Shown here: piece by piece, positions 47,662 through 57,570 of the stretch
Layout: each line of letters opens with the position of its first letter
How positions within the stretch are numbered: the stretch's first letter is position 1
From: Teichococcus oryzae
GTDB lineage: Bacteria > Pseudomonadota > Alphaproteobacteria > Acetobacterales > Acetobacteraceae
DNA length: 64,000 bases
Direction of reading: 5' to 3'
NCBI RefSeq assembly: GCF_008386565.1
Contig: NZ_VUKA01000003.1
Coordinates: forward strand, 62,001 to 126,000
Made by a program: the position numbers and the translations under genes
The notes under the pieces: generated by a model
What the model saw: only the letters and a program-made list of their open reading frames with translations
Told to the model about the DNA's origin: nothing
Database searches by the model: none

Positions 47662-49104
47662 TCAGCGCGATGCGATCGCCCTGTAGAGCGCCGCGTATTG
47701 CGCCGCCGGGCGGGCCCAGCTGACATCGCAGGCCATGGCGTTGCGCTGGATGCTGCGCCAGCCTGCCTGATCGCTCCACAGCAGCGCAAGCCGGTTGAGT
47801 GCCGCTTCCAGAAAATCGCGCTCCGCGCTGGCGAACTGCACGCCGGTGGCGACGCCCGTGGCCAGTGCCATCTCATTGGCGTCAATCACCGTATCCGCAA
47901 GGCCCCCCACCCGCGCGACCACCGGCAGCGCGCCGTAGCGCAACGCGCAAAGCTGCGTCAGGCCGCAGGGCTCGAAGCGGGACGGCACCAGCAGGGCGTC
48001 GCAGCCGGCCTGGATGCGGTGCGCCAGCGCCTCGTCATAGCCGAGATGCAGGCCGACCCGGCCCGGATGCGCCTCGGCCGCCCGGGTGAGGCCCGCCTCG
48101 ATGGCGCGGTCCCCGGTGCCCAGCACCACCAGCCGCATGTTGTGCCCGAGCAGCGCCGGCAAGGCCTCCACCACCGCGTCCATGCCCTTCTGCCAGGACA
48201 GCCGGCTGATGATGCCCAGCACGGGCGCGGCCGGGTCGTCGTCCAGCCGGAAATGCCGCCGCAGGGCGGCGCGGCTGGCCTCGCGCGGCGCCATGTCGTC
48301 GATGGAGAAGGGCTGCTCCAGCGCGGCGTCGGATGCCGGGTTCCACACCGCCATGTCGATGCCGTTCAGGATGCCGGAAAGGCTGGTGCCACGGTCCCGC
48401 AGCAGGCCCGCGAGGCCCATGCCGCCGGCCTCCGTGCGGATCTCGGCGGCATAGGTGGGGGAAACGGTGGTCACCCGGTCGGCCAGGTGCAGCCCGGCCT
48501 TCAGGAAGCCGATGGCGCCGTAATATTCGACCCCGTGGATGGAATAGGATTCCGGCGGCAGGCCCAGCTCGCCCAGCAATTCCGGCGCGCACTGGCCCTG
48601 GAAGGCCAGGTTGTGCACCGTCATCAGCGTGCCGGGGCGCGGCCCCTCCCCGTAATGGAGATAGGCGGGCACCAGCCCGGCCTGCCAGTCATGCGCGTGC
48701 ACCACCGCCGGGCGGAAGCCCTCCAGCGCGCCGCGCCCCAGCCTCGCCGCCACCTGCGCCAGGGCGGCGAAGCGCTGCGGGTTGTCGGGCCAGTCGCCCT
48801 CCGGCCCGGCATAGGGGCCGCCTTCCCGCGCGAACAGGTGCGGCGCGTCCAGCACGAACAAGGCAAGCCCCGCCGCCTCGGCCGCCAGCAGGCGCGCCGG
48901 GCCGCCGAACATCCAGCCGAGGTCGAGCACGGCCTCCGCTCCCGGCACCTGCCGCAGCACGGCGGGGTAGCCGGGCAGCAGGCTGCGGACCGAAACGCCC
49001 TCGGCCGCGAGCGCGCGGGGCAGCGCCCCCGCCACATCGGCCAGCCCCCCCGTCTTGATCAGCGGATACAGTTCCGAGGCTACGGACAAAACGGAAAGGG
49101 TCAT
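47662..49104 (-). CDS. glgA: Glycogen synthase (ADP-glucose type)
   Basis: Adds ADP-glucose units to a growing alpha-1,4-glucan. 480 residues, the GT5 family size. The N-terminal ADP-glucose motif KTGGLADV is at about 17-24, and the C-terminal domain contains the conserved region VPSRFEPCGLTQLCALRYGALPV with the second Glu. Twelve bases separate the glgC stop from this start, so they are co-transcribed. It supplies the polymer acted on by glgP. Branching enzyme glgB is not in this window. Confidence 0.96.
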   Translation of the reverse strand: MTLSVLSVASELYPLIKTGGLADVAGALPRALAAEGVSVRSLLPGYPAVLRQVPGAEAVLDLGWMFGGPARLLAAEAAGLALFVLDAPHLFAREGGPYAGPEGDWPDNPQRFAALAQVAARLGRGALEGFRPAVVHAHDWQAGLVPAYLHYGEGPRPGTLMTVHNLAFQGQCAPELLGELGLPPESYSIHGVEYYGAIGFLKAGLHLADRVTTVSPTYAAEIRTEAGGMGLAGLLRDRGTSLSGILNGIDMAVWNPASDAALEQPFSIDDMAPREASRAALRRHFRLDDDPAAPVLGIISRLSWQKGMDAVVEALPALLGHNMRLVVLGTGDRAIEAGLTRAAEAHPGRVGLHLGYDEALAHRIQAGCDALLVPSRFEPCGLTQLCALRYGALPVVARVGGLADTVIDANEMALATGVATGVQFASAERDFLEAALNRLALLWSDQAGWRSIQRNAMACDVSWARPAAQYAALYRAIASR

Positions 49105-49116
49105 GCAAGGCCAGTC

Positions 49117-50400
49117 TCAGGCGCCCGGCGAAGCCTGCTTCAGGGCCTCCACCATGGGCTGGGTGATCAGGGTGATGCCGCGCTCCGTGCGGCGGAAGCG
49201 GCGCGCATCCTCCGCCGCATCCTCGCCGACCACCAGCCCTTCCGGCAATTCCACCCCGCTATCCACCACCACATCGCGCAGCCGGCTGTGCCGCCGCACC
49301 ACCACGCCCGGCAGCAACACCGCGCCTTCCACCTGGCAGAAGGAATTCACCCGCACATTGCTGCACAGCACCGAGCGGTTCACCCGCGAGCCGGACACGA
49401 TGCAGCCGCCGGACACCAGGGAATCGAGCGCCGTGCCGCGCCGCCCCTCATCGTTGAAGACGAACTTGGCCGGGGGCGTGACCTCGCTATAGGTCCAGAT
49501 CGGCCAGTCGCGGTCATACAGGTCGAGGGAGGGCACCACGTCGGTCAGGTCGATATTGGCCTGCCAATAGGCATCCACCGTGCCAACATCGCGCCAGTAA
49601 TGCTCCGCCTCCTCCCCCGAGGTGACGCAGGAATCGGTGAAGCGGTGCGCCACGGCGCGGCCATGGGTCACGATGCGGGGCACGATGTTCTTGCCGAAAT
49701 CATGCTCGGAGTCCGGATCGGCCGCGTCCTGGCGCAGCGCCTCGGCCAGGAAGTCGGTGTTGAAGACATAGATGCCCATGCTGGCCAGCGCCTTGTCGGG
49801 CTTGCCCGGCATGGCCGGCGGGTCGGCCGGCTTTTCCAGGAAGGACTGGATGCGGCCCGCATCATCCACCGCCATGACGCCGAAGGCGCTTGCCTCCAGG
49901 CGCGGCACCTCGACGCAGGCCACGGTGACATCGGCGCCCGAGGCCTCGTGCTGCTGCAGCATCACCTCGTAATCCATCTTGTACACATGGTCGCCGGCCA
50001 GGATGACCATGTAGCGCGAACCATGCGCCTCGATGATGTCGAGGTTCTGGTACACCGCGTCGGCGGTGCCGGAATACCAGCCGCTGCCCTCCACCCGCTG
50101 GCTGGCGGGCAGGATGTCGAAGCTTTCGTTGCGCTCGGCGCGCATGAAGTTCCAGCCGCGCTGCAGGTGCCGGATCAGGCTGTGCGCCTTGTACTGGGTG
50201 GCGACACCGATCCGGCGGATGCCGGAGTTCAGCGCGTTGGACAGGGCGAAGTCGATGATGCGGGCCTTGGCGCCGAAGAACACGGCGGGCTTCACCCGGC
50301 GCTCGGTCAGCTCCATCAGCCGGGTGCCGCGGCCGCCTGCCAGAACATAGGCCATGGCATGGCGCGCCAAGGGCGCCTGGATCGGCTGTCGCGTCGTCAT
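49117..50400 (-). CDS. glgC: Glucose-1-phosphate adenylyltransferase
   Basis: Makes ADP-glucose, the regulated step of glycogen synthesis. 427 residues. The N-terminal pyrophosphorylase signature [27 protein letters not shown] is intact, followed by [13 protein letters not shown], and the C-terminal domain has the left-handed beta-helix repeats ([16 protein letters not shown] and similar), the allosteric part. First gene of the glg cluster. No glgX or glgB sits beside it. Confidence 0.96.
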   Translation of the reverse strand: MTTRQPIQAPLARHAMAYVLAGGRGTRLMELTERRVKPAVFFGAKARIIDFALSNALNSGIRRIGVATQYKAHSLIRHLQRGWNFMRAERNESFDILPASQRVEGSGWYSGTADAVYQNLDIIEAHGSRYMVILAGDHVYKMDYEVMLQQHEASGADVTVACVEVPRLEASAFGVMAVDDAGRIQSFLEKPADPPAMPGKPDKALASMGIYVFNTDFLAEALRQDAADPDSEHDFGKNIVPRIVTHGRAVAHRFTDSCVTSGEEAEHYWRDVGTVDAYWQANIDLTDVVPSLDLYDRDWPIWTYSEVTPPAKFVFNDEGRRGTALDSLVSGGCIVSGSRVNRSVLCSNVRVNSFCQVEGAVLLPGVVVRRHSRLRDVVVDSGVELPEGLVVGEDAAEDARRFRRTERGITLITQPMVEALKQASPGA

Positions 50401-50564
50401 GATAAACTCTCTCCTCCCCGCCCTGCCTCACCAACCGCTCCCCGAGCGGAGGCCGGCCCGGCCCGCGCGACCGCGCGCGGACCGGACCGCCAACGAAACG
50501 GCACGACACAGGAAACAGACGAACAAGGTAAGGGAAAAGTTGCGATAAAAATGCCAAGCCATCG

Positions 50565-51458
50565 CTAAGCCGGCCGGGTTTCCTGCCGCAGCAGGGTGGC
50601 GTTGAGGTGGAAGGCCGCGACGCTGCCCTGCGCCGCCGCCACCATGGCCATCTGCAGCCCCGGCGCCGCGTCCCCCGCCACGAACAGGCCGGGGATGCCA
50701 GTGGCGCCATGCCGGTCGGTCCGCACCTGCCCCGCCGCGGTCAGGCGGCAGCCCAGGCTTTCCGCCAGCGCCGAGCGCGGCTTCTGCGCGATCGCCAGGA
50801 ACAGGCCCTGGCGCGGCAGCTCGCTGCCATCAGCGAAAACCAGGGCCCGCAGCCGCCCTTCCTCCACCCGCAACCGGGCCACGCGCTCCTCCCGCAGCCC
50901 GATGCCGAGGGCGGCGAGGCGCCGCCGGTCGGCCCGTCCGAGCGGGCCGTCGGTGCAGGCCACCAGGTCGCCGGTCCAGTTCCGCACCTCCAGCGCCAGG
51001 CGCACCGCGTCATGCCCGGCGCCATGCACCGCCATGGGCTCATCCTGCCGCTCATAGCCGTCGCAGTAAGGGCAGTGCCAGACATCCGTGCCATACACCG
51101 CGTCCAGCCCAGGCCAGCCGGGCAGTTCATCAGCCAGGCCGGTGGCCAGCAGCAGGGCGCGGCTTTCCAGCACATCGCCCTCCATGGTCACGGTGAAGCC
51201 GTGTTCCGCGCGCCTGGCTTCCCGCACCACGCCCTCGCGCAACTCGATCGAGGGGTAGCGGCCCAGCTCCTCCCGCGCCATGCGCCGGAACTCGGCGGGG
51301 GGTGTGCCCTCACGGGTCAGGAAGCCATGGATGGCGTGGGAGCGCGCATTGCGCCCTTCCCCCGCATCCACCAGCAGCACCCGGCGCCGGGCCCGCCCCA
51401 GCAGCAGCGCGGCACTCAGCCCGGCCGGCCCGCCGCCGACGATGATGGCGTCGAACAT
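50565..51458 (-). CDS. Thioredoxin-reductase-like flavoprotein
   Basis: 297 residues. FAD site GGGPAGLSAALLLGRARRRVLLVDAG at the N-terminus. The redox motif is WHCPYCDGYE, placed as in thioredoxin reductases. Family variant motif PGLFVAGDAAPGLQMAMVAAAQGSVAA ends it. The enzyme would pass electrons from NAD(P)H to a disulfide partner, but the exact substrate (thioredoxin or other) is unclear. It is separated by two bases from the next gene upstream, another pyridine nucleotide-disulfide flavoprotein. Confidence 0.88.
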   Translation of the reverse strand: MFDAIIVGGGPAGLSAALLLGRARRRVLLVDAGEGRNARSHAIHGFLTREGTPPAEFRRMAREELGRYPSIELREGVVREARRAEHGFTVTMEGDVLESRALLLATGLADELPGWPGLDAVYGTDVWHCPYCDGYERQDEPMAVHGAGHDAVRLALEVRNWTGDLVACTDGPLGRADRRRLAALGIGLREERVARLRVEEGRLRALVFADGSELPRQGLFLAIAQKPRSALAESLGCRLTAAGQVRTDRHGATGIPGLFVAGDAAPGLQMAMVAAAQGSVAAFHLNATLLRQETRPA

Positions 51459-51460
51459 GC

Positions 51461-52810
51461 TCAGCCCAGCATGGAGGAAATGTTGGAAGCGCCGGAGGGA
51501 TAGGCGGTCATCAGCTCCGACAGCGCCGCCGCATCCATGCCGGCCTTCATGGCAAAGCCGAACAAGGTGATCACCTCTGCCGCGTCCGGCCCGAGCAGAT
51601 GCGCCCCCAGGATGCGTCCGCCACCCTTCTCCAGCACGATCTTGTAGGCCGCCGCCGGCTCCCCGGTGCGCCGGATGGACATGAAATCCGCCATGTCGCC
51701 TTCCCGCAGCTCATAAGCGACGCCGGCTTCCTTCGCGACCTTCTCCGTCATGCCGACGCTGGCCAGGGAAGGAATGGTGAACACCACGCTCGGCACCACG
51801 GAATAGTCGGTGCGCCGCCGGCATCCTTCCAGCAGGTTGGAGGCCACCACGCGGGCATCGTGGCTGGCCACCGGCGTCAGCGCCGGGCCCTGGGCGGCGG
51901 CATCGCCGGCGGCGAAGATGCGCGGATTGGTGCTGCGCAGATGCGCGTCCAGCACCAGCCGGCCCTTCTCCACCGTCACGCCGGCCGCTTCCAGCCCCAG
52001 CCCCTCCAGCGCCGGGCGGCGGCCCAGGCCGTGCACCACCATCTCGGCCTGGAAAGTGCGGCCATCCTGGCAGATCACCTCCAGCCCGTCGGCGACGCGG
52101 CGCAGGGCGGACACCTCAGCTTCCAGCTCCACGGCAATGCCCATGTCGCGGCTGCGCCGCACCAGCCGCTCCACCAGGCTCTGCTCAAAGGGCGCCAGTG
52201 GTGTGCGGTCGGCCTGCAGGATGCGCACCTGACTGCCGCCGCGCGCCGCCAGATGGGCGATCTCGAAGGAGATGTAGCCGCCGCCCAGCAGCAGCAGGCG
52301 CGGCGGCAGCGCCTCCAGCGCCAGGAAGTCGTCGCTGGTGGCCATCAGTTCGGCGCCCTCGATCGGCAGCCGGGCCGGGTGGGCGCCAGTCGCGATCACC
52401 ACGTGCCGCGCCACCAGGCGGCGCCCGCCAAGCTCCAGCGCATCCGGCGCGGTGAAGCGGGCCTGGCCCTGCAGGGCGACGATGCCGGCCTGTTCGAGGT
52501 CCTCCTCCCGCCGCTGCGGCACCGGATCGGTGAAGCTGCGCTTGAAGCGCTGCGCCGCCGCCCAGTCCATCGCCACCGCTTCCCCGCCCACGACACCGTG
52601 CGGCGCCAGGCGGCGGGCGCGCTCCATGGCATCGGTCAGGGTCCAGAAGGTCTTTTTCGGCTCGCAGCCGCGCAGGGCGCAGGTGCCGCCGAATTCGCGG
52701 CTCTCGATCAGCGCCACGCGCCAGCCCGCCGCGCGGCAGCGCCGCGCCACGCCCGTGCCGGCGGTGCCGGAGCCGAGAACAATCAGGTCAAAGCCATCAT
52801 CCTGCGCCAT
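51461..52810 (-). CDS. Pyridine nucleotide-disulfide oxidoreductase, glutathione/mercuric reductase-like, lacking the C-terminal His-Glu motif
   Basis: 449 residues. FAD fold LIVLGSGTAGTGVARRC at the N-terminus, the redox pair in GGTCALRGCEPKK (Cys44 and Cys49), the NAD-binding LLLGGGYISFEIAHLAARGG, and ATGAHPARLPIEG are present. The C-terminal motif that supplies the catalytic His-Glu in glutathione reductase and lipoamide dehydrogenase (HPTxxE) instead reads YPSGASNISSM (Tyr437), so the acid-base pair is missing. ATG 52810 precedes the fold; the upstream extension to 52855 is Arg/Gly-rich. It may reduce an unusual partner or be a pure NAD(P)H:quinone or metal reductase. Confidence 0.85.
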   Translation of the reverse strand: MAQDDGFDLIVLGSGTAGTGVARRCRAAGWRVALIESREFGGTCALRGCEPKKTFWTLTDAMERARRLAPHGVVGGEAVAMDWAAAQRFKRSFTDPVPQRREEDLEQAGIVALQGQARFTAPDALELGGRRLVARHVVIATGAHPARLPIEGAELMATSDDFLALEALPPRLLLLGGGYISFEIAHLAARGGSQVRILQADRTPLAPFEQSLVERLVRRSRDMGIAVELEAEVSALRRVADGLEVICQDGRTFQAEMVVHGLGRRPALEGLGLEAAGVTVEKGRLVLDAHLRSTNPRIFAAGDAAAQGPALTPVASHDARVVASNLLEGCRRRTDYSVVPSVVFTIPSLASVGMTEKVAKEAGVAYELREGDMADFMSIRRTGEPAAAYKIVLEKGGGRILGAHLLGPDAAEVITLFGFAMKAGMDAAALSELMTAYPSGASNISSMLG

Positions 52811-52874
52811 TCCGCCTCTCCCAGCCCTGTTGCGGGAACACGGCGCCCCGCCCATTGTTGCCGCCGGCCCGCGC

Positions 52875-55265
52875 TCAGTCCGCCGCCGCCAGACCGGCTT
52901 CCGGCCGCCGCACCCGGATCGTTTCCCCGGGCCGCAGCCAATGGGTGCCGCCCGGATGCACGACCTTCACGGCCTGCCCGTTCCCCCCATCGGCCCGCAG
53001 GCACAGCAGCCCGTCCCGCCAGTCCAGGGTGAAGGCGCCGAAGCGGCAGCGCAGCGACAGATGCGCCCGCTCCAGCTCCGGCGGCGGCGCGGGGTCGAGG
53101 ATGATGCCGTCCCAGTCCAGGCCGAAGCCCAGGTAATGCCGCTGCAGCACATCCAGTGCCCCGCCCATGGCGCCCAGATGCGCGCCATCGCCGGAGGCGG
53201 TGGGGCCGGACGGGTCGTGCTCCGCGCGCAGGGTGCGGGTGAAGGCGCGCCAGGACAGGGCGGGGTCCAGCTTCGCCATCGCCCCGGCGCAGGCCAGTTC
53301 CGACAGGCTGGAATCATGGGACATGCGGTCCAGGTCGTGCCGTGCCGTGCGCAGCCATTGCGCCCGGTCCATCCGGTAGCCGAGGCGCTCCATCACTCCT
53401 TCCAGCGCGCCATGGGACAGCAGGTAGGGCAGCATCAGCGTATCCGCCTGCTTGGCCAGCTGGTAGCGGTTGATGTCGTCGCCGATCTTCTCCAGCCCGA
53501 GATCCGGGCGCTCGCCCGGATGCGCCTCGGCGAAGGCGTCGGCATCGAAGGGCTCCAGCCGGTCGAAGCCGTCAAAGGGCAGCAGCACGCCATTGGCATC
53601 GAACACCAGCCGCAGGCGCCGGCTGACATGGTCCCAGTGCCGCAGCTCGGCCTCCTCAAGCCCCAGCCCGCGGCGCAGCGCCGTGGCGCGTCCAGGCGGC
53701 ATGCGTTCCAGCAATTCCAGGGCGGCGGCCAGGGTCCAGGCGGCCATGACATTGGTGTAGGCATTGTCGCGCAGCCCCGGCGAGGCGGCGCCGGGATATT
53801 GCACATGGAACTCGTCCGGACCCACCACGCCCTCGATGCTGAAGCGGCCGCTGGCTTCATCCAGGCGCGCGAGGCTGGCGAAGCACCGCGCCACCTCCAG
53901 GATGATCTCCGCCCCCTCGCCGAACAGGAAGCCGTCATCGCCCGTGGTCATGGCGTAGTGCATCGCGTTGAAGGCGATGGCGGCGCCGATATGGCGCTGC
54001 AGCCGCGTGTGATCGGGCAGGAAATGGCGCGACAGCGGGTTCCATTGAAAGCGCGGCGTGTGCTCGCCGCCATCGCTGGCGCTGCGCCAGGGGAACAGGG
54101 CGCCGCGCAGGCCGGCGGCGGCGGCATTGTCGCGCGCATCCGGCAGCCGCGCATGGCGATACGCCATCAATTGCCGCGCCAGCTCCGGCGCGCGGCTGGA
54201 CAGGAAGGGCAGCACCAGCGTTTCGTCCCAGAAGATCTGCCCGCGATACGCTTCCTGCCAGCCGCGCGACGGAAAGCCCACATCCAGGCCGCCGCTGTGC
54301 GCGGAGGTGGTTTGCAGGATGCGGAAGGCCGCCAGCCGCAGCGCACAGCCCAGCTCGGCGGGTTCCGCCATGACGCCGATGCGCGACCACAACGGCGCCC
54401 AGGCCGCCTCGTGCCTGGCGCGGAGAAGCGCGAAAGGCGGCGCCCCCCGCAACTCCGCCATCGCCGCCGCCACGGCCCCCTTCCCCGAATGCACCGAAAG
54501 GGTTTTCTCCACCACCAGCGGCCGGTCCGGCCCGGTGGCGGCCCGCAGCGTTTCGCTGACGCGGCAGGCGCCATGGGCGACGCGGCGCGGGGGCTCCGCG
54601 CCGTCCAGCACGGTGCGCGCCGCCACCGCGACATCGACCCGCGACTGGCGGGTGCGCGCCGCCACCAGCAGGATGCCGTCCCGCGCTTCCGGCCGCACCG
54701 CCTCCAGGTGGCGGCTGGCGAAGGGACGCAGGCACCCGACCTTGCCGTTGATCACGTCGCCTTCCACCGCCGAGCGGATCTCCATCTCGCCCGACCAGTT
54801 CTGCGGCGCGATCTCCAGCCGCAGCGCGGCCAGATGCGGATCGGCCATGCTGACCAGCCGTTCCTCCGCCAGGGCGGTGCGGCGGCCCTGGCGGTCCTCA
54901 AACAAAAGCTCGCGCCGCGTCACGCCGGTGCCGCCATCCAGCGCATGGCGGTAGCGCAGGATGCGCACCTCCCCCGGCGTGAACCAGTTCCGCTCGCCCA
55001 GGGGGCGGAAGGTGAGCAGCAGGCCGTTGGGCAGGTTGACCAGGGATTCGTTCTCGATCCGCTCGCCCTCGATGATGTCGGGCAGGCGGTCATACAGGCC
55101 GGCCAGATAGGTGCCGGGATAATGGATATCATCGGCTTCCGCCCAGCAGGCGGCGCCGCGCAGGCTCAGCCAGCCATTGGCCAGGGCGAGCAGCACCTCG
55201 CGCCGGCCCTCATCCGCGGGGTCGAAGCCCGTATAGGCGGTGCCGTCCGGCGGCTCGAACGGCAT
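52875..55265 (-). CDS. Glycoside hydrolase family 65 protein, probable disaccharide phosphorylase
   Basis: 796 residues. The catalytic general acid is Glu485 in GVVGPDEFH, and the sugar-binding FWDETLVLPF is at 345-354; both are hallmarks of GH65 maltose, trehalose and kojibiose phosphorylases, which release beta-glucose-1-phosphate with inversion. The start is ATG 55265 (MPFEPPDG); the preceding gene's stop is one base away. No beta-phosphoglucomutase is next to it, although phosphorylases often have one. An adjacent PfkB sugar kinase suggests a glucoside or sugar salvage pathway. Specificity is not readable. Confidence 0.85.
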   Translation of the reverse strand: MPFEPPDGTAYTGFDPADEGRREVLLALANGWLSLRGAACWAEADDIHYPGTYLAGLYDRLPDIIEGERIENESLVNLPNGLLLTFRPLGERNWFTPGEVRILRYRHALDGGTGVTRRELLFEDRQGRRTALAEERLVSMADPHLAALRLEIAPQNWSGEMEIRSAVEGDVINGKVGCLRPFASRHLEAVRPEARDGILLVAARTRQSRVDVAVAARTVLDGAEPPRRVAHGACRVSETLRAATGPDRPLVVEKTLSVHSGKGAVAAAMAELRGAPPFALLRARHEAAWAPLWSRIGVMAEPAELGCALRLAAFRILQTTSAHSGGLDVGFPSRGWQEAYRGQIFWDETLVLPFLSSRAPELARQLMAYRHARLPDARDNAAAAGLRGALFPWRSASDGGEHTPRFQWNPLSRHFLPDHTRLQRHIGAAIAFNAMHYAMTTGDDGFLFGEGAEIILEVARCFASLARLDEASGRFSIEGVVGPDEFHVQYPGAASPGLRDNAYTNVMAAWTLAAALELLERMPPGRATALRRGLGLEEAELRHWDHVSRRLRLVFDANGVLLPFDGFDRLEPFDADAFAEAHPGERPDLGLEKIGDDINRYQLAKQADTLMLPYLLSHGALEGVMERLGYRMDRAQWLRTARHDLDRMSHDSSLSELACAGAMAKLDPALSWRAFTRTLRAEHDPSGPTASGDGAHLGAMGGALDVLQRHYLGFGLDWDGIILDPAPPPELERAHLSLRCRFGAFTLDWRDGLLCLRADGGNGQAVKVVHPGGTHWLRPGETIRVRRPEAGLAAAD

Positions 55266-55266
55266 C

Positions 55267-56229
55267 TCAGGACGCCGCCATGGCGCGGATGCCCGCCTGC
55301 ACCCGCGGCAGCAATTCGCCGATGCGGTCCCGGTCCGGATAAGCTTCCTGCGAGCCATAGGCGGTGACGGCGAGATGCGAGGCCGTCACGGCGAAGGCCG
55401 CCGCCGCGACCGCGTCCTTTCCTTCCAGCAGGGCCACGGCCAGGGCGCCGCTGAAGGCGTCGCCGGCGCCGGTGCTGTCCACCACCTCCACCGGCACGGC
55501 CGGCACATGGGTCAGCCGCCCGCCCTCCAGCAGCACGCAGCCGCCATCGGACAGCTTGACGCAAACCAGGGGAACGCCATGCCCGGCCAGGTGCCGCGCC
55601 GCGCGGGCGGCATCTTCCGGCCCTTCCACCTTGAGGCCTGCCAGGCTGCCGGCTTCGGAGGCATTGGGCGCCATGGCGGCGATGCCCCGCAACAATTCGG
55701 GGCGCATCCGCTCGGATGGCGACGGGTCCAGCACCACGCGCAGGCCCTTCCGGCATGCCGTGGCCAGGATCGCCGCCACGACGTCCGGCGGCACCTCCCA
55801 ATCCGCCACCAGCACCGAGCCGTCCGGCGCGGCGGCCACCGCCCTTTCGCCCGCCTCGCGGGCGGGCGCATCCCAGGCATCATTGGCATTGCCCGCCAGG
55901 GCGATGGTCTTGCCGCCATCCGGCAGCACACAGATCATGGAAACGGCGGTGGATTGGCCCGGCGCCACCGAAACCGCGCCAAGCCCGACCCCGGCGCGGC
56001 GCAGCGGGGCCAGGGCCTGTTCCCGCAGGTCGTCATCCCCGACCCGCCCGATCAGCTCCGCCGGATGGCCCAGCCGGCGCGCCAGCAGCGCCACATTGGC
56101 CGCCTTGCCGCCGCCGAGGCGGACGAAATCGCATCCCATGACGGTGCGCCCCGCCTCCGGGGGCGCATCGGTGCGCAACTGGAAATCAGCGTTGATGCTG
56201 CCCAGGGAAAGCAGGATGGGTCGCGTCAT
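55267..56229 (-). CDS. PfkB-family carbohydrate kinase
   Basis: 320 residues. N-terminal LSLGSINADFQLRTDAPPEAG and GGGKAANVALLARRLG form the sugar-binding region; the ATP/anion hole with catalytic Asp is STGAGDAFSGAL. It would phosphorylate a sugar or nucleoside with ATP. Start ATG 56229 rather than 56259, because the conserved strand begins immediately after it. It precedes the GH65 gene by one base, implying a shared pathway. Confidence 0.88.
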   Translation of the reverse strand: MTRPILLSLGSINADFQLRTDAPPEAGRTVMGCDFVRLGGGKAANVALLARRLGHPAELIGRVGDDDLREQALAPLRRAGVGLGAVSVAPGQSTAVSMICVLPDGGKTIALAGNANDAWDAPAREAGERAVAAAPDGSVLVADWEVPPDVVAAILATACRKGLRVVLDPSPSERMRPELLRGIAAMAPNASEAGSLAGLKVEGPEDAARAARHLAGHGVPLVCVKLSDGGCVLLEGGRLTHVPAVPVEVVDSTGAGDAFSGALAVALLEGKDAVAAAAFAVTASHLAVTAYGSQEAYPDRDRIGELLPRVQAGIRAMAAS

Positions 56230-56423
56230 GCAGGCTCCGGCCGGATGAATTACTGGCAATGTCTCCGCTTCAACGCGGCAGGAGCCGCTTCGGATGAGCG
56301 GCGTTACACAGAGTTTCGCGCCCCGCGCCGCGCCCTGCGCATGGTGGCCATGCGGGCCGGGCCCTCGCGCAGCGGGCCGGGCAGCCCATGTTGCATCGCG
56401 ACATCCGAAAGGAGAACGCCTCC

Positions 56424-57518
56424 ATGAGCCGACCCGCCGACACCGCCGACCTGTTCCAGCCCGTTTCCCTGGGCGCCCTCACCCTGGCGAACCGCGTCGT
56501 GATGGCGCCCCTGACCCGCAGCCGTGCCGGAAAGGGCGACGTGCCGGGCCCGCTGAACGCGGAATATTACGCGCAGCGCGCCTCGGCCGGGCTGCTGATC
56601 AGCGAGGGCACGCAGATCTCGCGCCAGGGCAAGGGCTATGCCTTCACCCCCGGCATCCATTCCCCCGAGCAGGAAGCCGGTTGGCGGCTGGTGACCGACG
56701 CCGTGCATGGCAAGGGCGGCCGGATCGCGGCGCAGCTCTGGCATGTCGGCCGCATCTCGCATCCCGACCTGCAGGAAGGCGGCGCGCTGCCCGTGGCGCC
56801 TTCCGCCATCGCAGCCGAGGGGCAGGCCTTCACCGAAGCCGGCTTCAAGCCGCTGGTCACGCCCCGCGCCCTGGAAACCGACGAGATCGCGGGCGTCGTG
56901 GCGCAATACCGCCATGCGGCCGAGGTGGCGAAGCGCGCCGGCTTCGACGCGGTGGAGATCCATGGCGCCAATGGCTACCTGATCGACCAGTTCCTGCGCG
57001 ACAAGACCAACCGGCGCACCGACCGCTATGGCGGCAGCGTGGAGAACCGCATCCGCTTCCTGATGGAGGTGGTGGAGGCCGTGACCTCCGTGTTCGACAG
57101 CACGCGCGTCGGGCTCCGCATCTCTCCGGTCAGCCCCGCCAACGACATCGCCGACAGCAACCCGATGGCGGTGTTCGGCCCGGCGGTGGAGGCGCTGAAC
57201 CGCTTCAACCTCGGCTTCCTGCATGTGGTGGAGGGCGCCACCGGCGGCCCGCGCGACGTGGCGCCGGATTTTGACTTCCTGGCGCTGCGGCGGGCCTTCA
57301 AGGGCCTTTACATGGCCAATAACGGCTATGACCTCGACCTGGCGGTGCGGGCGCGGCGCGAGGACCGCGCCGACCTGATCGCCTTTGGCCGCGCCTTCAT
57401 CAGCAATCCCGACCTGGTGGAGCGGCTGCGCGCCGGCAAGCCGCTGGCCGAGCCGGACCACGCCACCTTCTATGGTGGTGACGCGCGTGGCTACACGGAC
57501 TACCCGGCGGCGGCCTGA
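56424..57518 (+). CDS. Old Yellow Enzyme-family alkene reductase
   Basis: FMN-dependent NAD(P)H:enone oxidoreductase, 364 residues, a single TIM barrel. Motifs: NRVVMAPLTRSRA with the flavin-site Thr, AAQLWHVGRISHPDLQ, the HGANGYLIDQFL substrate-site block with paired His/Asn, and NGYDLDLA and FGRAFISNPDLV near the end. GGAG lies upstream of ATG 56424. Relatives reduce activated C=C bonds, including N-ethylmaleimide, and nitrate esters. Divergent from the PfkB gene with about 195 bases between starts. Confidence 0.92.
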   Translation: MSRPADTADLFQPVSLGALTLANRVVMAPLTRSRAGKGDVPGPLNAEYYAQRASAGLLISEGTQISRQGKGYAFTPGIHSPEQEAGWRLVTDAVHGKGGRIAAQLWHVGRISHPDLQEGGALPVAPSAIAAEGQAFTEAGFKPLVTPRALETDEIAGVVAQYRHAAEVAKRAGFDAVEIHGANGYLIDQFLRDKTNRRTDRYGGSVENRIRFLMEVVEAVTSVFDSTRVGLRISPVSPANDIADSNPMAVFGPAVEALNRFNLGFLHVVEGATGGPRDVAPDFDFLALRRAFKGLYMANNGYDLDLAVRARREDRADLIAFGRAFISNPDLVERLRAGKPLAEPDHATFYGGDARGYTDYPAAA

Positions 57519-57531
57519 CCGCCAATGGACG

Positions 57532-57570
57532 GTCGGCCGCCCCAGGGCTTTACCCCGCGCGGCGGCCGAC
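57532..57570. terminator. Hairpin between convergent alkene reductase and hypothetical gene
   Basis: GTCGGCCGCC (57532-57541) pairs perfectly with GGCGGCCGAC (57561-57570), 10 bp with a 19-base loop. The right arm is inside the last codons of the facing gene. It could end both transcripts; no T-run. Confidence 0.4.
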
